From NCBI GenBank assembly GCA_940671915.1, contig CALNVZ010003426.1, positions 18,563,181-18,627,180 of the forward strand: a stretch of DNA of 64,000 nt. The letters are read 5' to 3'. The DNA comes from Paracentrotus lividus. Lineage: Eukaryota; Echinodermata; Echinoidea; Camarodonta; Echinidae. Made by a program: the position numbers and the translations under genes. Positions 44,496 to 56,088 of this stretch are shown one piece after another (positions within the stretch are counted from its first letter, which is position 1; every line of letters begins with the position of its first letter). The notes under the pieces were generated by a model. It was not told where the DNA came from. It worked only from the letters and a program-made list of their open reading frames with translations, and did no database searches.

Positions 44496-46355
44496 CTTGC
44501 TCCTACATGTAGTTCATGAATGCTCTGAAAAAGGAGAAGTAAAAGAAAGTTTTATTAACAGAGAATACAACTTACAAGTCATATTACTACATATTATGAG
44601 CCCCCCCCCCCACTAGCCAAACAAAAATGGGGGGGGGGGAGCAAAATTCTTGTGATACCCGACTGAACGACTAAACCCGGGCTTATGGTCGAGATATAAC
44701 AACCTTCTATGCCGAAGCGAAGGACAAAAAAAAATTACACTCCTCGGCTGAATTGAAATTAAACACCTTCTTTTTATACTTATCGAGTCAATAACAATAG
44801 AAAAATGCAAACTTCCAGCGACTTAGTTTTCGCCACTCACAGCACAATGTCAATACTTCTAGGCCTAGTATGTTTGTGCCTTCTAAACTAAGTTAAATTG
44901 TCAATGCCAATGTCAATTATTTTTATGCCCAACACCGATTTAATATTGTGGGACTAAGTAGTAGAAAAGTCAATCTACTCGACTCTCAATATTGCGTACT
45001 TCTGTAATTCTCACCTGCAAAATACGGTATGCATCTTTAAATATTCACCTTGGTTTACTAAAAAATCCATCTGACACTTTCAAATATCCACAGATAATGA
45101 GAAAAATAAGATTTGCCTGACCATCCGCGTCTCAATCTGTAATTAATCAATCCGTATCGACGGTCTTTAATTGGCTGTTCCGTTTACTGGTGAGGTACCG
45201 CTACTCCCATGTCAACATCCCAATGAATTTCAGTTATTTTTTCCACATATTTTTACATTTGAAACCATTTATATCAAATAAAATTTTGTTTAGAGTAAAA
45301 AAGTACAACTGAATATAATTTTTACCATTAATACATATATAGCTTACAGTATGTAAGCAAAATATAATATGAAATCAAAGGCGTAGAACCATAAGATAAA
45401 ACAGCCAGCAATGTTGCTAAGGAACCTATAGACTCCTCTATTATGTAGTAGGGGTAATTTGGCTAAATCACAATGTATCTATCACAATGTTTGGAATTCA
45501 AATTAATATTCTTGTTTAAGATATAAAAATTATCAAACCTATTATTATCTGAAATAAAATAAATATAATGGTTTGAAAATTTGACCTGTTAATTCAAGAA
45601 ACAATGTTGTTGAATAATAGTATTCCATATTGCATATCCGCAAAATAATCGACTCTTCTGAAAAAAAGTACACATCCCCTTGGAGAGGGAACGCTTTTCT
45701 TGCAACAGGTGCAACATATAGAACTGACAAATATTTTGTCTAATTTACAGCTTTTAATCTACGATTAGGGTTTATTTCTGATTACAATGATGCAGATTTG
45801 AGAATATATCCTGGGTTGATGAGACACCGAGTTCAACCATGGATTATGAACAAATGAGACGGGGCTGATCAGCTGAAAACTGGTTGACTCGAGAAGTAGA
45901 ACTTCACTTGGCCACTGCATTGATTGTACTACATCTACAACAAGCAGCAGCCTTGAGCTTGTAAACTCCATGCACTTAGGAGATTTAAAATAACCAGGAA
46001 ACATATGAATATAAATATAAGGTGAGTGATACACGTCTAAACTAGCATGATTATCAATTTTGTGGATTATAATAGAATATATCAAATGATTCAAAAGAAG
46101 TTAATCATGGCTAATAGTTTTGAAATGACTATGTTTTTGTATGGACTATTTTAATATATCGGGGTTAAATTGTCAGACCATAACAATAAAGCTCTTTGTT
46201 GGTTTTGCCGTTGTTGGGTATTTAGCTGTCAGGCTAAATGACCAATAAAGGAAAATACTCCACTTTATAAGAAATAAAACTATACTAGTAATAAAAAATA
46301 TAAAACATTTTTTTTGGGTGATAATGATCTTTGTATCCATTAATCAACAGGTTCT
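44496..46355. promoter_or_regulatory. Intergenic interval between divergent genes
   Basis: The coiled-coil gene leaves this interval to the left and the 292-aa gene to the right, so it must contain both promoters and 5' UTR parts. A possible donor (ATATAAG|GTGAGT at 46,020) and acceptor (ATCAACAG before 46,351) would remove a 330-base 5' UTR intron of the right-hand gene. C10 and G9 tracts lie at about 44,603-44,638. No decisive promoter motif was found. Confidence 0.45.
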
Positions 46356-47234
46356 ATGATGGCTAGCCAGGTATCTACATTACCTATGCACAACTATTTT
46401 GACAACTCACCAGAACTTTTGCTCCAGGAACGCCAATATCTTTACGATGACAGGTCACCACACGAGACCTCCTTCAAACTGAGACCCATCCAAGCAAGAT
46501 GCGCCAGACTCCCACCCCGATCTTTATCGAACATTGAAATCAATCACAAACTCCGCATCAAAGTTGAAGAGTCGTGCAAGCCCGAGCCGTCTGATGCCTT
46601 CCGACTTTGGGTGGAGGGCGGTAGACGTGCCCCACCGTTCCCTCCGCGCTGGGATGATCAATACAACAGCAATGTATGGAGGAACTTCAGTCATGGGGAG
46701 GGGTATAAGGTAGCCACGCCCGGTAGGAGGGTTAAAGAGACAATTGCAGCCATGTACCCTGTAGGGATTCCATCACATTCTGAGATGGGAGATCATACCT
46801 TTACCAAGTTCTTGAGTGAGGTACCGGTCATCCGTGATCCTAAAAAGCGCCACCTAGCCATCGCACACTCCATGAGGGAACTTCAGGATTTCCAGCGCCT
46901 CAAGCTTCGTAGCCAGATGCGAGTCCCGCCGATGGATCCCGAGGGCCATATCGTTCCCCCTGAGAGTTACGTACGGCATGAACGGCGATTTAAAGGCGAG
47001 CCGCATTGCACGGTCACGACTCGCTTCAGGGAGATGAATGAAATTGATCGCGAGAGTCAACGTAGTAAGCTTGGTACTCACATGACAAGTCCAAATAGAC
47101 TCTGGAAGATATCATTCAAAGACAATCATCCGGAATATGAGAAGGTGATCAAAGATGAGGCAGAGAAGAAAGCAGCTTTTAAACAGAAGAAAGATCTGAA
47201 AAACCATACTCCTCGAGAAATATATTTTAAATAA
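46356..47234 (+). CDS. Uncharacterised 292-aa protein, possibly a sperm or cilium protein
   Basis: Single coding exon from MMASQVSTLPMHNY to KNHTPREIYFK. The first ATG lies five bases after a good acceptor, and the second ATG (46,359) has the better context (ATGATGG). There is no signal peptide or membrane segment. The sequence is rich in Arg, Pro and aromatic residues. It contains FPPRWDDQYNSNVWRNFSHGEGY, a Pro-rich VPPMDPEGHIVPPESYV, and a basic helical tail (KVIKDEAEKKAAFKQKKDLK). Short proteins of this composition, with spaced W/Y-Pro motifs, are common among axonemal microtubule-associated proteins. TEX52-like proteins are one candidate, from memory of a PPRW...VW motif only. An AATAAA lies at 47,929, about 700 bases after the stop. 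Confidence 0.7.
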   Translation: MMASQVSTLPMHNYFDNSPELLLQERQYLYDDRSPHETSFKLRPIQARCARLPPRSLSNIEINHKLRIKVEESCKPEPSDAFRLWVEGGRRAPPFPPRWDDQYNSNVWRNFSHGEGYKVATPGRRVKETIAAMYPVGIPSHSEMGDHTFTKFLSEVPVIRDPKKRHLAIAHSMRELQDFQRLKLRSQMRVPPMDPEGHIVPPESYVRHERRFKGEPHCTVTTRFREMNEIDRESQRSKLGTHMTSPNRLWKISFKDNHPEYEKVIKDEAEKKAAFKQKKDLKNHTPREIYFK

Positions 47235-49194
47235 TATAACCCAATATTATGTACAGTGTAGTGTTGCTCGAAAATTACAAAATATTTGATTCTCTTGAAT
47301 ATTTCAAATTGAATGTCTTTTCATAATCATCAAGATGAGATTTTACTCCCTTTTGCTCCCAAAACTTGAAATTGGCTTTTGCTCCATGGAATGTGTCCTG
47401 GTCGATTGACTCTGAAAGAAACATTGGATGCTTAACATAAGGCACAGATCCAGGGGTGCATAGGTCTGCCCCTCCCCCACCTCATGACAAAAAGATTAGT
47501 CCTAAAATATTACAATAAGTGGAGTGGTGAAGATAGTAAGGTGGTGTTGCTATATTGCTTTTGCTTTGTGTGTAAGGTTAAACCTGGTGTATAGTTTTGG
47601 TAACAAAAAAGAAATCATCATAAAACCGATTAAATATAGTCTCATGTTGTTCACATTGCACTAAAAGATATGTGTGAGAGATTTTGTGATATTCCTTTCA
47701 CGATTTCCGGTGAATTTCAATGAAATGTTTCAACCCAAACATAATGTAACGGTTTTTGAGGCCTTTGCTGGGGTGTCCAGTCCCCCGAACTTCCCGCATG
47801 AATGGAGCGTAGCGATTTGTGTGTATCACCCACACAAGAGTATCCCCATTGGTTTTCCATGTGAACGCCTAGTGCACACTGAGATGAGTCGGATCCCTGA
47901 CTTATCTTTTTCTATACTTATATCGTGAAATAAAGACACTAAAACGAGATTTCACGTAATATAACTTTTTTTGTTACAGTTATAGGATTGGGTCTTTCAT
48001 ATTAACTAACTGAGCTGTGAATCCAAATTGAATGTTTCCTTCTCCCAACACTATACACCAGCTTTAAGGTGTAAAGGTAATTATCTAGGTCATGGGTCTT
48101 ACAAATGTAAGTTTGGTGTTAGAAATTGAAATCAGAGCAGCCATCAAACAGAGTATGCATTATGAAACATGTGACTTGAATAATACAGTCCACTCCTGTT
48201 AGTACAAGGTACTCAGAACCAAGCCAAATGCCTTGTTACAATAATCTTGTTATATTGAACATGTAGACAGATGTGTGGGGCCAGGAGAATCCCCATGTAA
48301 TAATAAAATTTTGTTGTGCCTGTCCTCATTTTAATGGGAATAGACTGCATTGCCAAATGGCAGATTGTTCATCATGTGGGAATGTGCATCTAGGTGTTCA
48401 TTACAGGTAGTTTTTGCTCTGAGTCTCACTGAAAATTGACTTGAATCATTGCATGCATCAAACAATAAACCACATTCTGATTGCGCTTTTTGAGAGCAAC
48501 TTGTGACTTGGGGTTGTTGTTGTTGTTTTTTAGTTTTTAGGTGCTGTAATTTATAATATGAAATGCTGTACGTATGAAGCATGTAATGTATTGTTTTATA
48601 AATTTGTTAAATGTACATTCCTGAGAAGGGAGAATCTTTTTCTTCATGGTCTTCCTGTGTCATTCAGTCTTGAAGGAGATTTGTGTGTCCGTTGTTCATG
48701 CTGGACGGTCCAGTTGAACAAAAATGATATCATTGGTGCAAGTAAAAATAAAGCGAGTGGCCTTTTAGGCTGCCTGCTTCATCATCAGTTTCTGCTAGAA
48801 AGACTTTACTGGTGCGATGGATATGACATCAAGTGGAAGGGTAATATATTTTGTATCTTTATAATGATATCTCTCAACTGGCAGGATGTATTGAAATATC
48901 TAGAAGACAAAAATTGACAATTTTTAGGGGAAATAGTATTTTGTACACCAATATTCAATTGCTGTGTGATGTCTCATCCAAGTGTCAAATTTGTGCAAAC
49001 TGGAGATCAAAACTTTCACAAATTTTCTTACATAAGGTAAAAGGTACATACTTGTATCGTGTATTAGAAGTCTTGAGTTTTGTGAGGGGCGGCTAAAAAG
49101 ACACTCGTCCATTCAGAATATGTTTGATAAATAAATATTAATACTTTGAATAATTATTTAAAAATTGAAACCTTTATTAATGTTTTAAAATATA
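47235..49194. other. 3' flank of the 292-aa gene
   Basis: This is likely 3' UTR and intergenic DNA. AATAAA-type signals occur at 47,929 and near 48,749. At 48,190-48,345 there is a repeat with CTTGTTACAATAATCTTGTT. The 119-codon frame at 48,558-48,917 has no recognisable domain and is not called. Confidence 0.4.
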
Positions 49195-49810
49195 TACCGT
49201 GACATGTGCAATAAGTATTGTCATCCCCTACATCATGCTTGTATTAAACTTTGTACTTAGGGGAGTAATGATTTTGGCTTTAAACAAATATGCCAACTTA
49301 GCTGTTGATGCATAGATGAACTTTGTGTGATGTGTATAAGTAGAGCAATGCTGGAACTTTCATGCATGAATTTAGAGATCTCGAACCTCCTTGCGTACAT
49401 TGAAAAATGGTGGACAATAACGACAAGAGGAAGAAGGAAAGCACTGAGAGCGAAAGGAAATGAAAGAAGGGAAACGAACAAAGAGATACCAAGTCTGCTT
49501 GGCAGGTCGAAAAGATGGGTTTAACACTGTTGCAAGGTCCGGGGAGATGGGGTGAAGAATAAGCATCGATCAGTTAGACCGTTTTTACTGGATCAAGCTT
49601 AGAAAAATTGGCGAGATCGTGGGTCCAGCGTCACTGACCCCCAGGGGGAAACTATTTCTATTAAATTGCTATGTTAGTTAATATTAATGTTAACTGATTA
49701 TTATAAGTCAACACATTGTATTTATACCAATAAAATTCAGTCAAATAATGATTTATACTTCATTTTTGTGTATTTTATGTAAGGGGCGACAATACTTATT
49801 GCACACGGTA
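49195..49810. mobile_element. Non-autonomous DNA element with TACCGTG ends
   Basis: TACCGTGACATGTGCAATAA and GTATTGTC on the left are inverted at the right as GACAATACTTATTGCACACGGTA. TA at both edges fits a Tc1/mariner-type target. Interior frames (for example KWWTITTRGRRKALRAKGNE) have no recognisable transposase motif. About 616 bp. Confidence 0.65.
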
Positions 49811-51040
49811 TATGTATATAGGTAAGAGAGAATGAAACAGATTGGTGGTCTTGATTGCAATGTAGATGAAGTTAAAGGAGACCGTATTTTTTTTTTAAAT
49901 GAGAGTGAGGGGAGTTTTGAGAAAGAGAGGGGGGGGGGAGACATACATGGATACGGTCGTAAAATACAGCTATAGAGATGAGATATATATAGAATATGGT
50001 GGTTATAGTCTAAATTGAAATAAGGAGAAATGTGAAATAGCGAGTGAATGTGTGTAAAAGAGAACTTGTTATTCAGGAAGACTACATGAAAGATAGTAAT
50101 AATTCGAGCTATTGCGATTGAAATAAAAGACTACGTCCGCTTTATATTATACTTTGCTTTTATTTAATAAAAGAAGGAGATTATAATTCTAGAGAAACAT
50201 AACAAAAACAAATTGGGAGAGTAGAAGGAAGTTCTGACTAATTTATCAAATAAGACCCAATGGATTTCGCTGCCTTTTTATAGTTTGTCAACAGATTTGA
50301 AACGACTTCCGCAAATTGTGACGCCAACTTTCTGGTACATGTAGATGAAGAGAAAGAGAAAGAAATACCAGAAATCATGGAAATGAAGATGAAATAAAGA
50401 GGAATAAACAAGAATACAAAGAAAAATGGTGTATTGAAACAAGTTTCTTGGATGTAAGAAATAATAATAATAATAGTAATTATAATAATAAAAAAAAAAC
50501 ATGTGAAAAATAAAAGAGAGTAGCTTAAAACTAATAGGTTGATTGAAACTTCGCCACGTCAGTTTACAAATCAAACTAACAGAACGATTACCTTGTTCTT
50601 GTCATATAAGATCTTTATTTCCACAATATGTCCTTTATGTTTATCCATAAGGATAACTTTTTACAATCCAACTGCCATAAATACAGCTTGTTGATTATTT
50701 TAGATGATACTTTTCTTTGTCTTTGTAATTCAATAAATAAAAACATCATCTACACAATCTCCTTTCACATTATTTCAATTGACCACTTAACATGTTTTTA
50801 AAGAAAATATATACATTGATTTGTAACATTGTCTAAATCAAACGAACACAAAATTAACCAAAAAGATAAATTCTCACAAATAAAAATGCTTACAGTAAAA
50901 ATGATCGCTGTGAACGGTAAAACATAGCAATGCTGTAAAACAAGGATCTAAATGCAAACACTATAAACAAGTGTAAAGCTGCAAAAGTGCGAATCGTCAA
51001 AAAAGGTTATGCCCATTCATACAAAAGCGTCGTGAAAGTT
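49811..51040. other. AT-rich intergenic stretch
   Basis: Simple A- and G-rich tracts (about 49,880-49,940) and an (AAT)n-like tract (50,461-50,500) are present. No gene was recognised. Confidence 0.5.
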
Positions 51041-52330
51041 CATTAACTTAGATGTATCATACATCTAAGTATGCTGTTATGCATAAGGGCGATTCTTTGA
51101 AAAGTGAACCCTTTTTGGAAAAAATAAAGTTTGTCTTTTTTGTTTTTAAGCTGCCCATTCATATAGAGCATTGTCTGAAGTTTCATGAAATGCATTTTTT
51201 ATCTTAATTTTACACATTTTTCATGCCTCATTTGCATAAATTAACATGCAAAAAATTTGAATAGAAAAATGGTAAGTAAAATATCATTTGTTTGACCCTG
51301 ACTTGATTGTATATGCTGGTCTCCTTACTTTGATTATTGTCATTATACCCTTTTTAACTTCATTCCTTTAAATTTAAATGAAAATAATGGTGTTGAATTG
51401 ATTGTTTAAGATAATTAAGTAAAGAAATTAAGTTCCATCAAATGTCACACACGTGACCCAAAAACACGAAAAGTTAACGCCCCCCGAAAACCATGGTTCT
51501 ATTATTATTACAATTTTTTCTCCAAAGCTAGATATAATGTGCCTTGCATCTCACCAAATATGAAGCCATGATAGCTTTTAATTTAGTTATTAATTAAGTT
51601 TGAAATTGGTCACACACGTGACCCACGGGTCACGTGTGTGACCAACTATGGTCATGCTTAAAAAAAGGGACCAGGTTATTCGCCATTCTTTGAAAAGTGA
51701 ACCTTTTGGGGACAAATAAATTTTTGCTTTTTGATTTTAAGCTTTATATTCAAATAGGCAATGTCTGAAGTTTCATGAACTGATGTTTTTCGTTATTTTT
51801 GCAATTGTTCATGCTCATTTGCATAAATTAAGATAAATGATAATTAAATGGAAAAACGGTAAATAAATATCATTTTTTTAACCCTGACTGGAATGGATAT
51901 GCTGACTTCCTTACTTGGATTACTGTCATTATATTATTATTTACCTCTGTTCCTTTAATCTAACCCAAAAAACAATGTTGTTAAATTGATTATATTAAGA
52001 TAATCAACCCTGGAAATTAATTGCCCTACAAATGTCACACCCAAGTAACCAGAACACAAAAAGTTTATGCCCGTCTTAACCATGGCTCTGGTATTATTAT
52101 AATTATTTCTTCAAAGCTACATTTAATGTACTTACATCTCACTAAATATGAATCCTGACAAGTTTTAATTTGATTATTAATTAGCAAACAAATTGGTCAC
52201 ACACGTGACCCTGGGTGGGGGCGGTAATAAATTCTGATTTTCACTTTCATTGGCTGAAATTAATTAATTTCAGCATTATATTGCTCCAAAATGGTTCTGC
52301 AATAATTTTTGCGAACCCCCCCCCCAAAAA
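51041..52330. repeat. Two diverged tandem copies of a ~550-bp repeat
   Basis: Segments of about 51,100-51,660 and 51,680-52,215 share their order of words: GATTCTTTGAAAAGTGAACC, TGTCTGAAGTTTCATGAA, CATTTGCATAAATTAA, TTTGACCCTGACTTG, and finally TTGGTCACACACGTGACC. Identity is moderate, with many substitutions, so this is a real old duplication. Its right flank joins the repeat also found at the start of the window. Confidence 0.65.
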
Positions 52331-53293
52331 AAAAACAAAAAAGAACAAACAAAACAACAAAACAAAAGTCGAAAAACAAGGAAATACATAAGAAATTCAT
52401 AAAACAATAAAATACACAATGAATTTAGTTCGATATCAAATTTTTCCAAGTACAATTGTTCGGAATCCTATAAAGATTATGCAAACACAAAATTAGCATT
52501 CCAGAAGCTGTAGTTTGTCAATTAGAACAAAAAATTATGACTTCATGCAATGCGTAAATTAGCATAATTAATTCATATAAAATGAATTATTATTATTATT
52601 TGGGAAAATTAAAAGTGTTTTCTTGTAGTTACATCACACACTACTATCGTGCAAATTTTCGGCGCGCTCGCGCGATCAACAGCCAAGATCTTATAGGGGG
52701 CATCGTGACCCCCCCTCCCTACCCGCCCTCCCCCAGTCTTGACAGCTCACAAATACCCCATTGACTGACTAGGTTGAGTTCATAAAATTTTTACCACAGC
52801 GGATATAGTAATTGCTCAAAATGTACATTTATTGCATAATACATAATATATTCATTTTTCTGTACAATTTGCCATAGGTCACACACGTGACCCACTAAAA
52901 TGTCACACACGTGACCCGACATCACGATGTAAAATAATAGATAAAAAAAAGAAATTTCAGAGATGACTCCTATCCAGTGGTATTTTTTGGTAACAGGTCC
53001 ATAATGCATATCTCACAGCAATAAGAACATTTCATCATTTAAAACTCACAGGAATTTCAAAATGAAATTGAACTTTCAAAATCATGCCGTTCTGTGAAGT
53101 CACACACGTGACCCACTTCTTTTGACCTCTGACCTTGAACATGCATATTGTAAATATCAAAAAATATTTACAAATGATAGCCAACAAAATATATTAGCAT
53201 GATATAAACATTAAATAAGTATATTTTTTAAATTGTTAGATATATAGCGAATTGAAGTCAATATTTTGCATAATTTCGGTCACACACGTGACA
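51444..53293. promoter_or_regulatory. Cluster of eight GTCACACACGTGAC motifs
   Basis: Copies start at 51,444, 51,608, 51,627 (inverted), 52,195, 52,877, 52,902, 53,099 and 53,279. Each has 5-6-base inverted arms (GGTCAC/GTGACC) around ACAC and contains a CACGTG E-box. The pair at 51,608-51,643 is head-to-head and nearly a perfect palindrome of 36 bases. Only two copies can be explained by the 550-bp duplication; the sequence around the others is unrelated. Function is inferred, not shown. Confidence 0.6.
52440..52760. repeat. Second copy of the repeat at 1-360
   Basis: ACACAAAATTAGCATTCCAG, GCGTAAATTAGCATAATTAA and GCAAATTTTCGGCGCGCTCGCGCGATC occur in the same order and orientation as at 40-240. 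It is immediately downstream of the 550-bp tandem repeat. Confidence 0.55.
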
Positions 53294-56088
53294 AGAATGG
53301 TCCATAAGGTCCAAGAAATAAATTTCACCTTAGACTCGTGTAAAATGAGTTTGATATTTCATATCATGAAAATGCGTTCTTGATATAAACAATTTTCCGT
53401 TGGTAAACTAATATGATGATGAAATATATACATCGTATAATTACCGAGGGTAATATATTATCAAAGTAAAAATATAGGTTTTCCGCCCAATTTCATAGGT
53501 TTTCATTCAAACTATAGAAGGTTCATTCAAATTCAAGCGATACCTTTTTCCGATCGATATCGGCATTTTAATTTAAAATACGGGAATCAAGTTCATTCAT
53601 AGTCACGAAGCTTTATTAAGAGCATTTGATTTCATAATATGGGCAAAACCATTTCCATGTATTGCATTAAATCTTTTTCCCCGTACTTAATTTTATTTAT
53701 ACAGCAAACAAGATCTTTAAACGCGCATACAACTTTATTAATGTATGTACATTTAGCATTATGTTCATTCAAATTAACGAGGCATCGTTTTTAGGAGCCC
53801 ATTAGCCTGTTCGAGCAATCAATTTCATTTTGAGGAACTCAATTTTAAGAAACGTCCATTCAGTTAAAAATTCCGTTTATGTTTTTGTGTTTTCCCTTCA
53901 TTCTCTATATATTTTCGCATTATACAAGATTTTCATAGCATTGATGCGCAATATAATTATTTAGGCTTATCTTTTAAATCAGTTTTAAGCTATGATTTTA
54001 TTTGACATTATAACGTATCCGCGATTCCATTGTGGAGATTCAAAGGAGCCTGACGAGCTTGGAACCCCCCCCCCACCCCCCACTCACCCGAGCCCTTAAT
54101 TGAGAAAAAAGTGCATAAAATCTGGTATTTTGCGGAGCGCCCAACGTAAAACATCCCCAACAAAAAACAAAACAAAAAGAAGAGAGAGAGAGAAAAAAAG
54201 CAGGAAACTTATTTATGGATGACCGACTTACCCTACCCTACCACGGGTGAAATATGACTGTGAGGGACGAATGCCGAAATATCTTCACACCTACCCCCCC
54301 CTTCTTCCAACCTCCCCGCTCCTTTTTGCTCGGCCAGAGTAACGCAAAATAAATTCGACTGTATAAGAATCTGAAATATAATTTTTGGCCCCCCATAAAA
54401 TCCTAAATCCGCCACTGTTGAAATTGGTGCTTTCTATTGTTTTTTTAAAGGTCATTAAAAAAATTATAGGCTGTTATCTATTTTTTCTGTGTTTGTATTT
54501 TGTTCTATTCGCATCTGATATTAATTTTACATCAAAAAAACATTTTTTTTTCTTTTGCTTTGTTTCTTTCATTTAATATTTACGTCCTGTATTAAGTCGA
54601 AGACACTTACAATGGATTTTATCTTGTTAGTTCGTACATTACAGATTTATTGTTTATTTGTCTTTTACATATATAGATATTGATATGGGGGCATATACGG
54701 GCCTTTTCATAAGCATTTTCTTTCATACAATAGGTCTATGTGAAAATCAAGTCTTGATTTTTAATAGGGCAACATACAAGTTTGGGTATTACTTTCAATA
54801 ATAAATTATATGTGCGTGTCCAGTGTTCTTTCTTTTTGTCTTTGCATCCACTATTTCATTTTCGTTGCTATGAGGGACTTATCCATGGCTGCAGGGTAAA
54901 CAAAGTCATGGTAAACCGTTTTGATAACCTATAATGTCATGTCTTCTTGACGATGAATCTTAAATAGAATGCACTTATTTTTAACATGCTTGCCGTGTAA
55001 TGAATTTGAATGACCCAAGAAAGTCCGAGGCCATCCCCATTTGAATTTGAATGCATATTTCTAATAATCTATGCATAAAGTTTCAATGTGAACGACTCTT
55101 TTTCTAAATGTATTGCACGGATAACTAATTCGATCGAGCGAAAATAAGAATTAAACATTCCCAATTCTAACGTTGAATGTTCTTTATCTAAACTTAGATG
55201 ACTGATTCGAAAAATGCTTTACAAGGATTCAAATCTCAAACGAAGCAAAAATGAAATTGAATGAAAATTCTTTAAACGCTTATGCTACTTTTTAAAATCG
55301 ACTTGGCTCATTTAAAAAGATCATTGCATAAATGAATTAATTGAACGAACTTAATGTAAGTTTAAATGGAGGTTGGCCCAAACGATCACAACTGTGGTGA
55401 AATTGAATGATCTTAAAATAGATTCAAATGATAATTGTATGAAAGTGACCGGGAAAACCTATAGTTTACTATCTAAGCTAGATATCCCATTTGCTATGGA
55501 TCAAACCTGATCTGAATACGTTTCACTTTTGTGCTCTATAATCAAAACGATAATTGCCAACTGGTCTAAACCCTTTAACTACTGCCTGATTAGTCTAATC
55601 CTACATGGTCTAATTCCATTTCGTCTACAACCTGTTCGTCTGATTACCCTTTGGTCTAATTGCCAATATTTTTCAATATGATTCAAGTTCTCTCATAGCA
55701 GAACGATTCTATCAGAATATTTCCAATTTTTCACGTACGGATGGCGAGTCAAATGATCAAATAAATATCTTACTCCGATGGATTTCAACATTTTCTTTTT
55801 TAATCGTTCGAATCAAATAAGACAACAACAAAAGAAAACAGATCTGAGACAACAAAACAACAAAAGCTCCTAGGAGAGTCGTGTAAATTCAATTGTCATT
55901 TCCATAATCTTCAAAGAAGAAAAACCCAATTCACATGAATTATCGTGATCGAATCATGCCTAGTAAATCAGGAAAAATATGTTCAGATAGATAGATAGAG
56001 ATGGAGATAGGCATTAGGCGAAGAGGTATAGGTGAACACACTCCTTGATCTCCAACGCAAAGCTAAAATGCCTTTAAAGGAGTTCCTT
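53294..56088. other. Long AT-rich intergenic stretch
   Basis: No gene was recognised. It holds a C/T-rich tract near 54,064-54,085, a short repeat end ATCCTAAATCCGCCACTG at 54,396-54,414, a GTCTAAT minisatellite piece (55,555-55,665) and a short (GATA)n-type tract near 55,986. Confidence 0.5.

Noticed and set aside
48558-48917. A 119-codon plus-strand frame
   Set aside because: No domain, no splice context, and it lies in the probable 3' flank of the 292-aa gene.
49298-49566. Overlapping frames on both strands between 49.3 and 49.6 kb
   Set aside because: They lie inside a non-autonomous inverted-repeat element and show no transposase motif.
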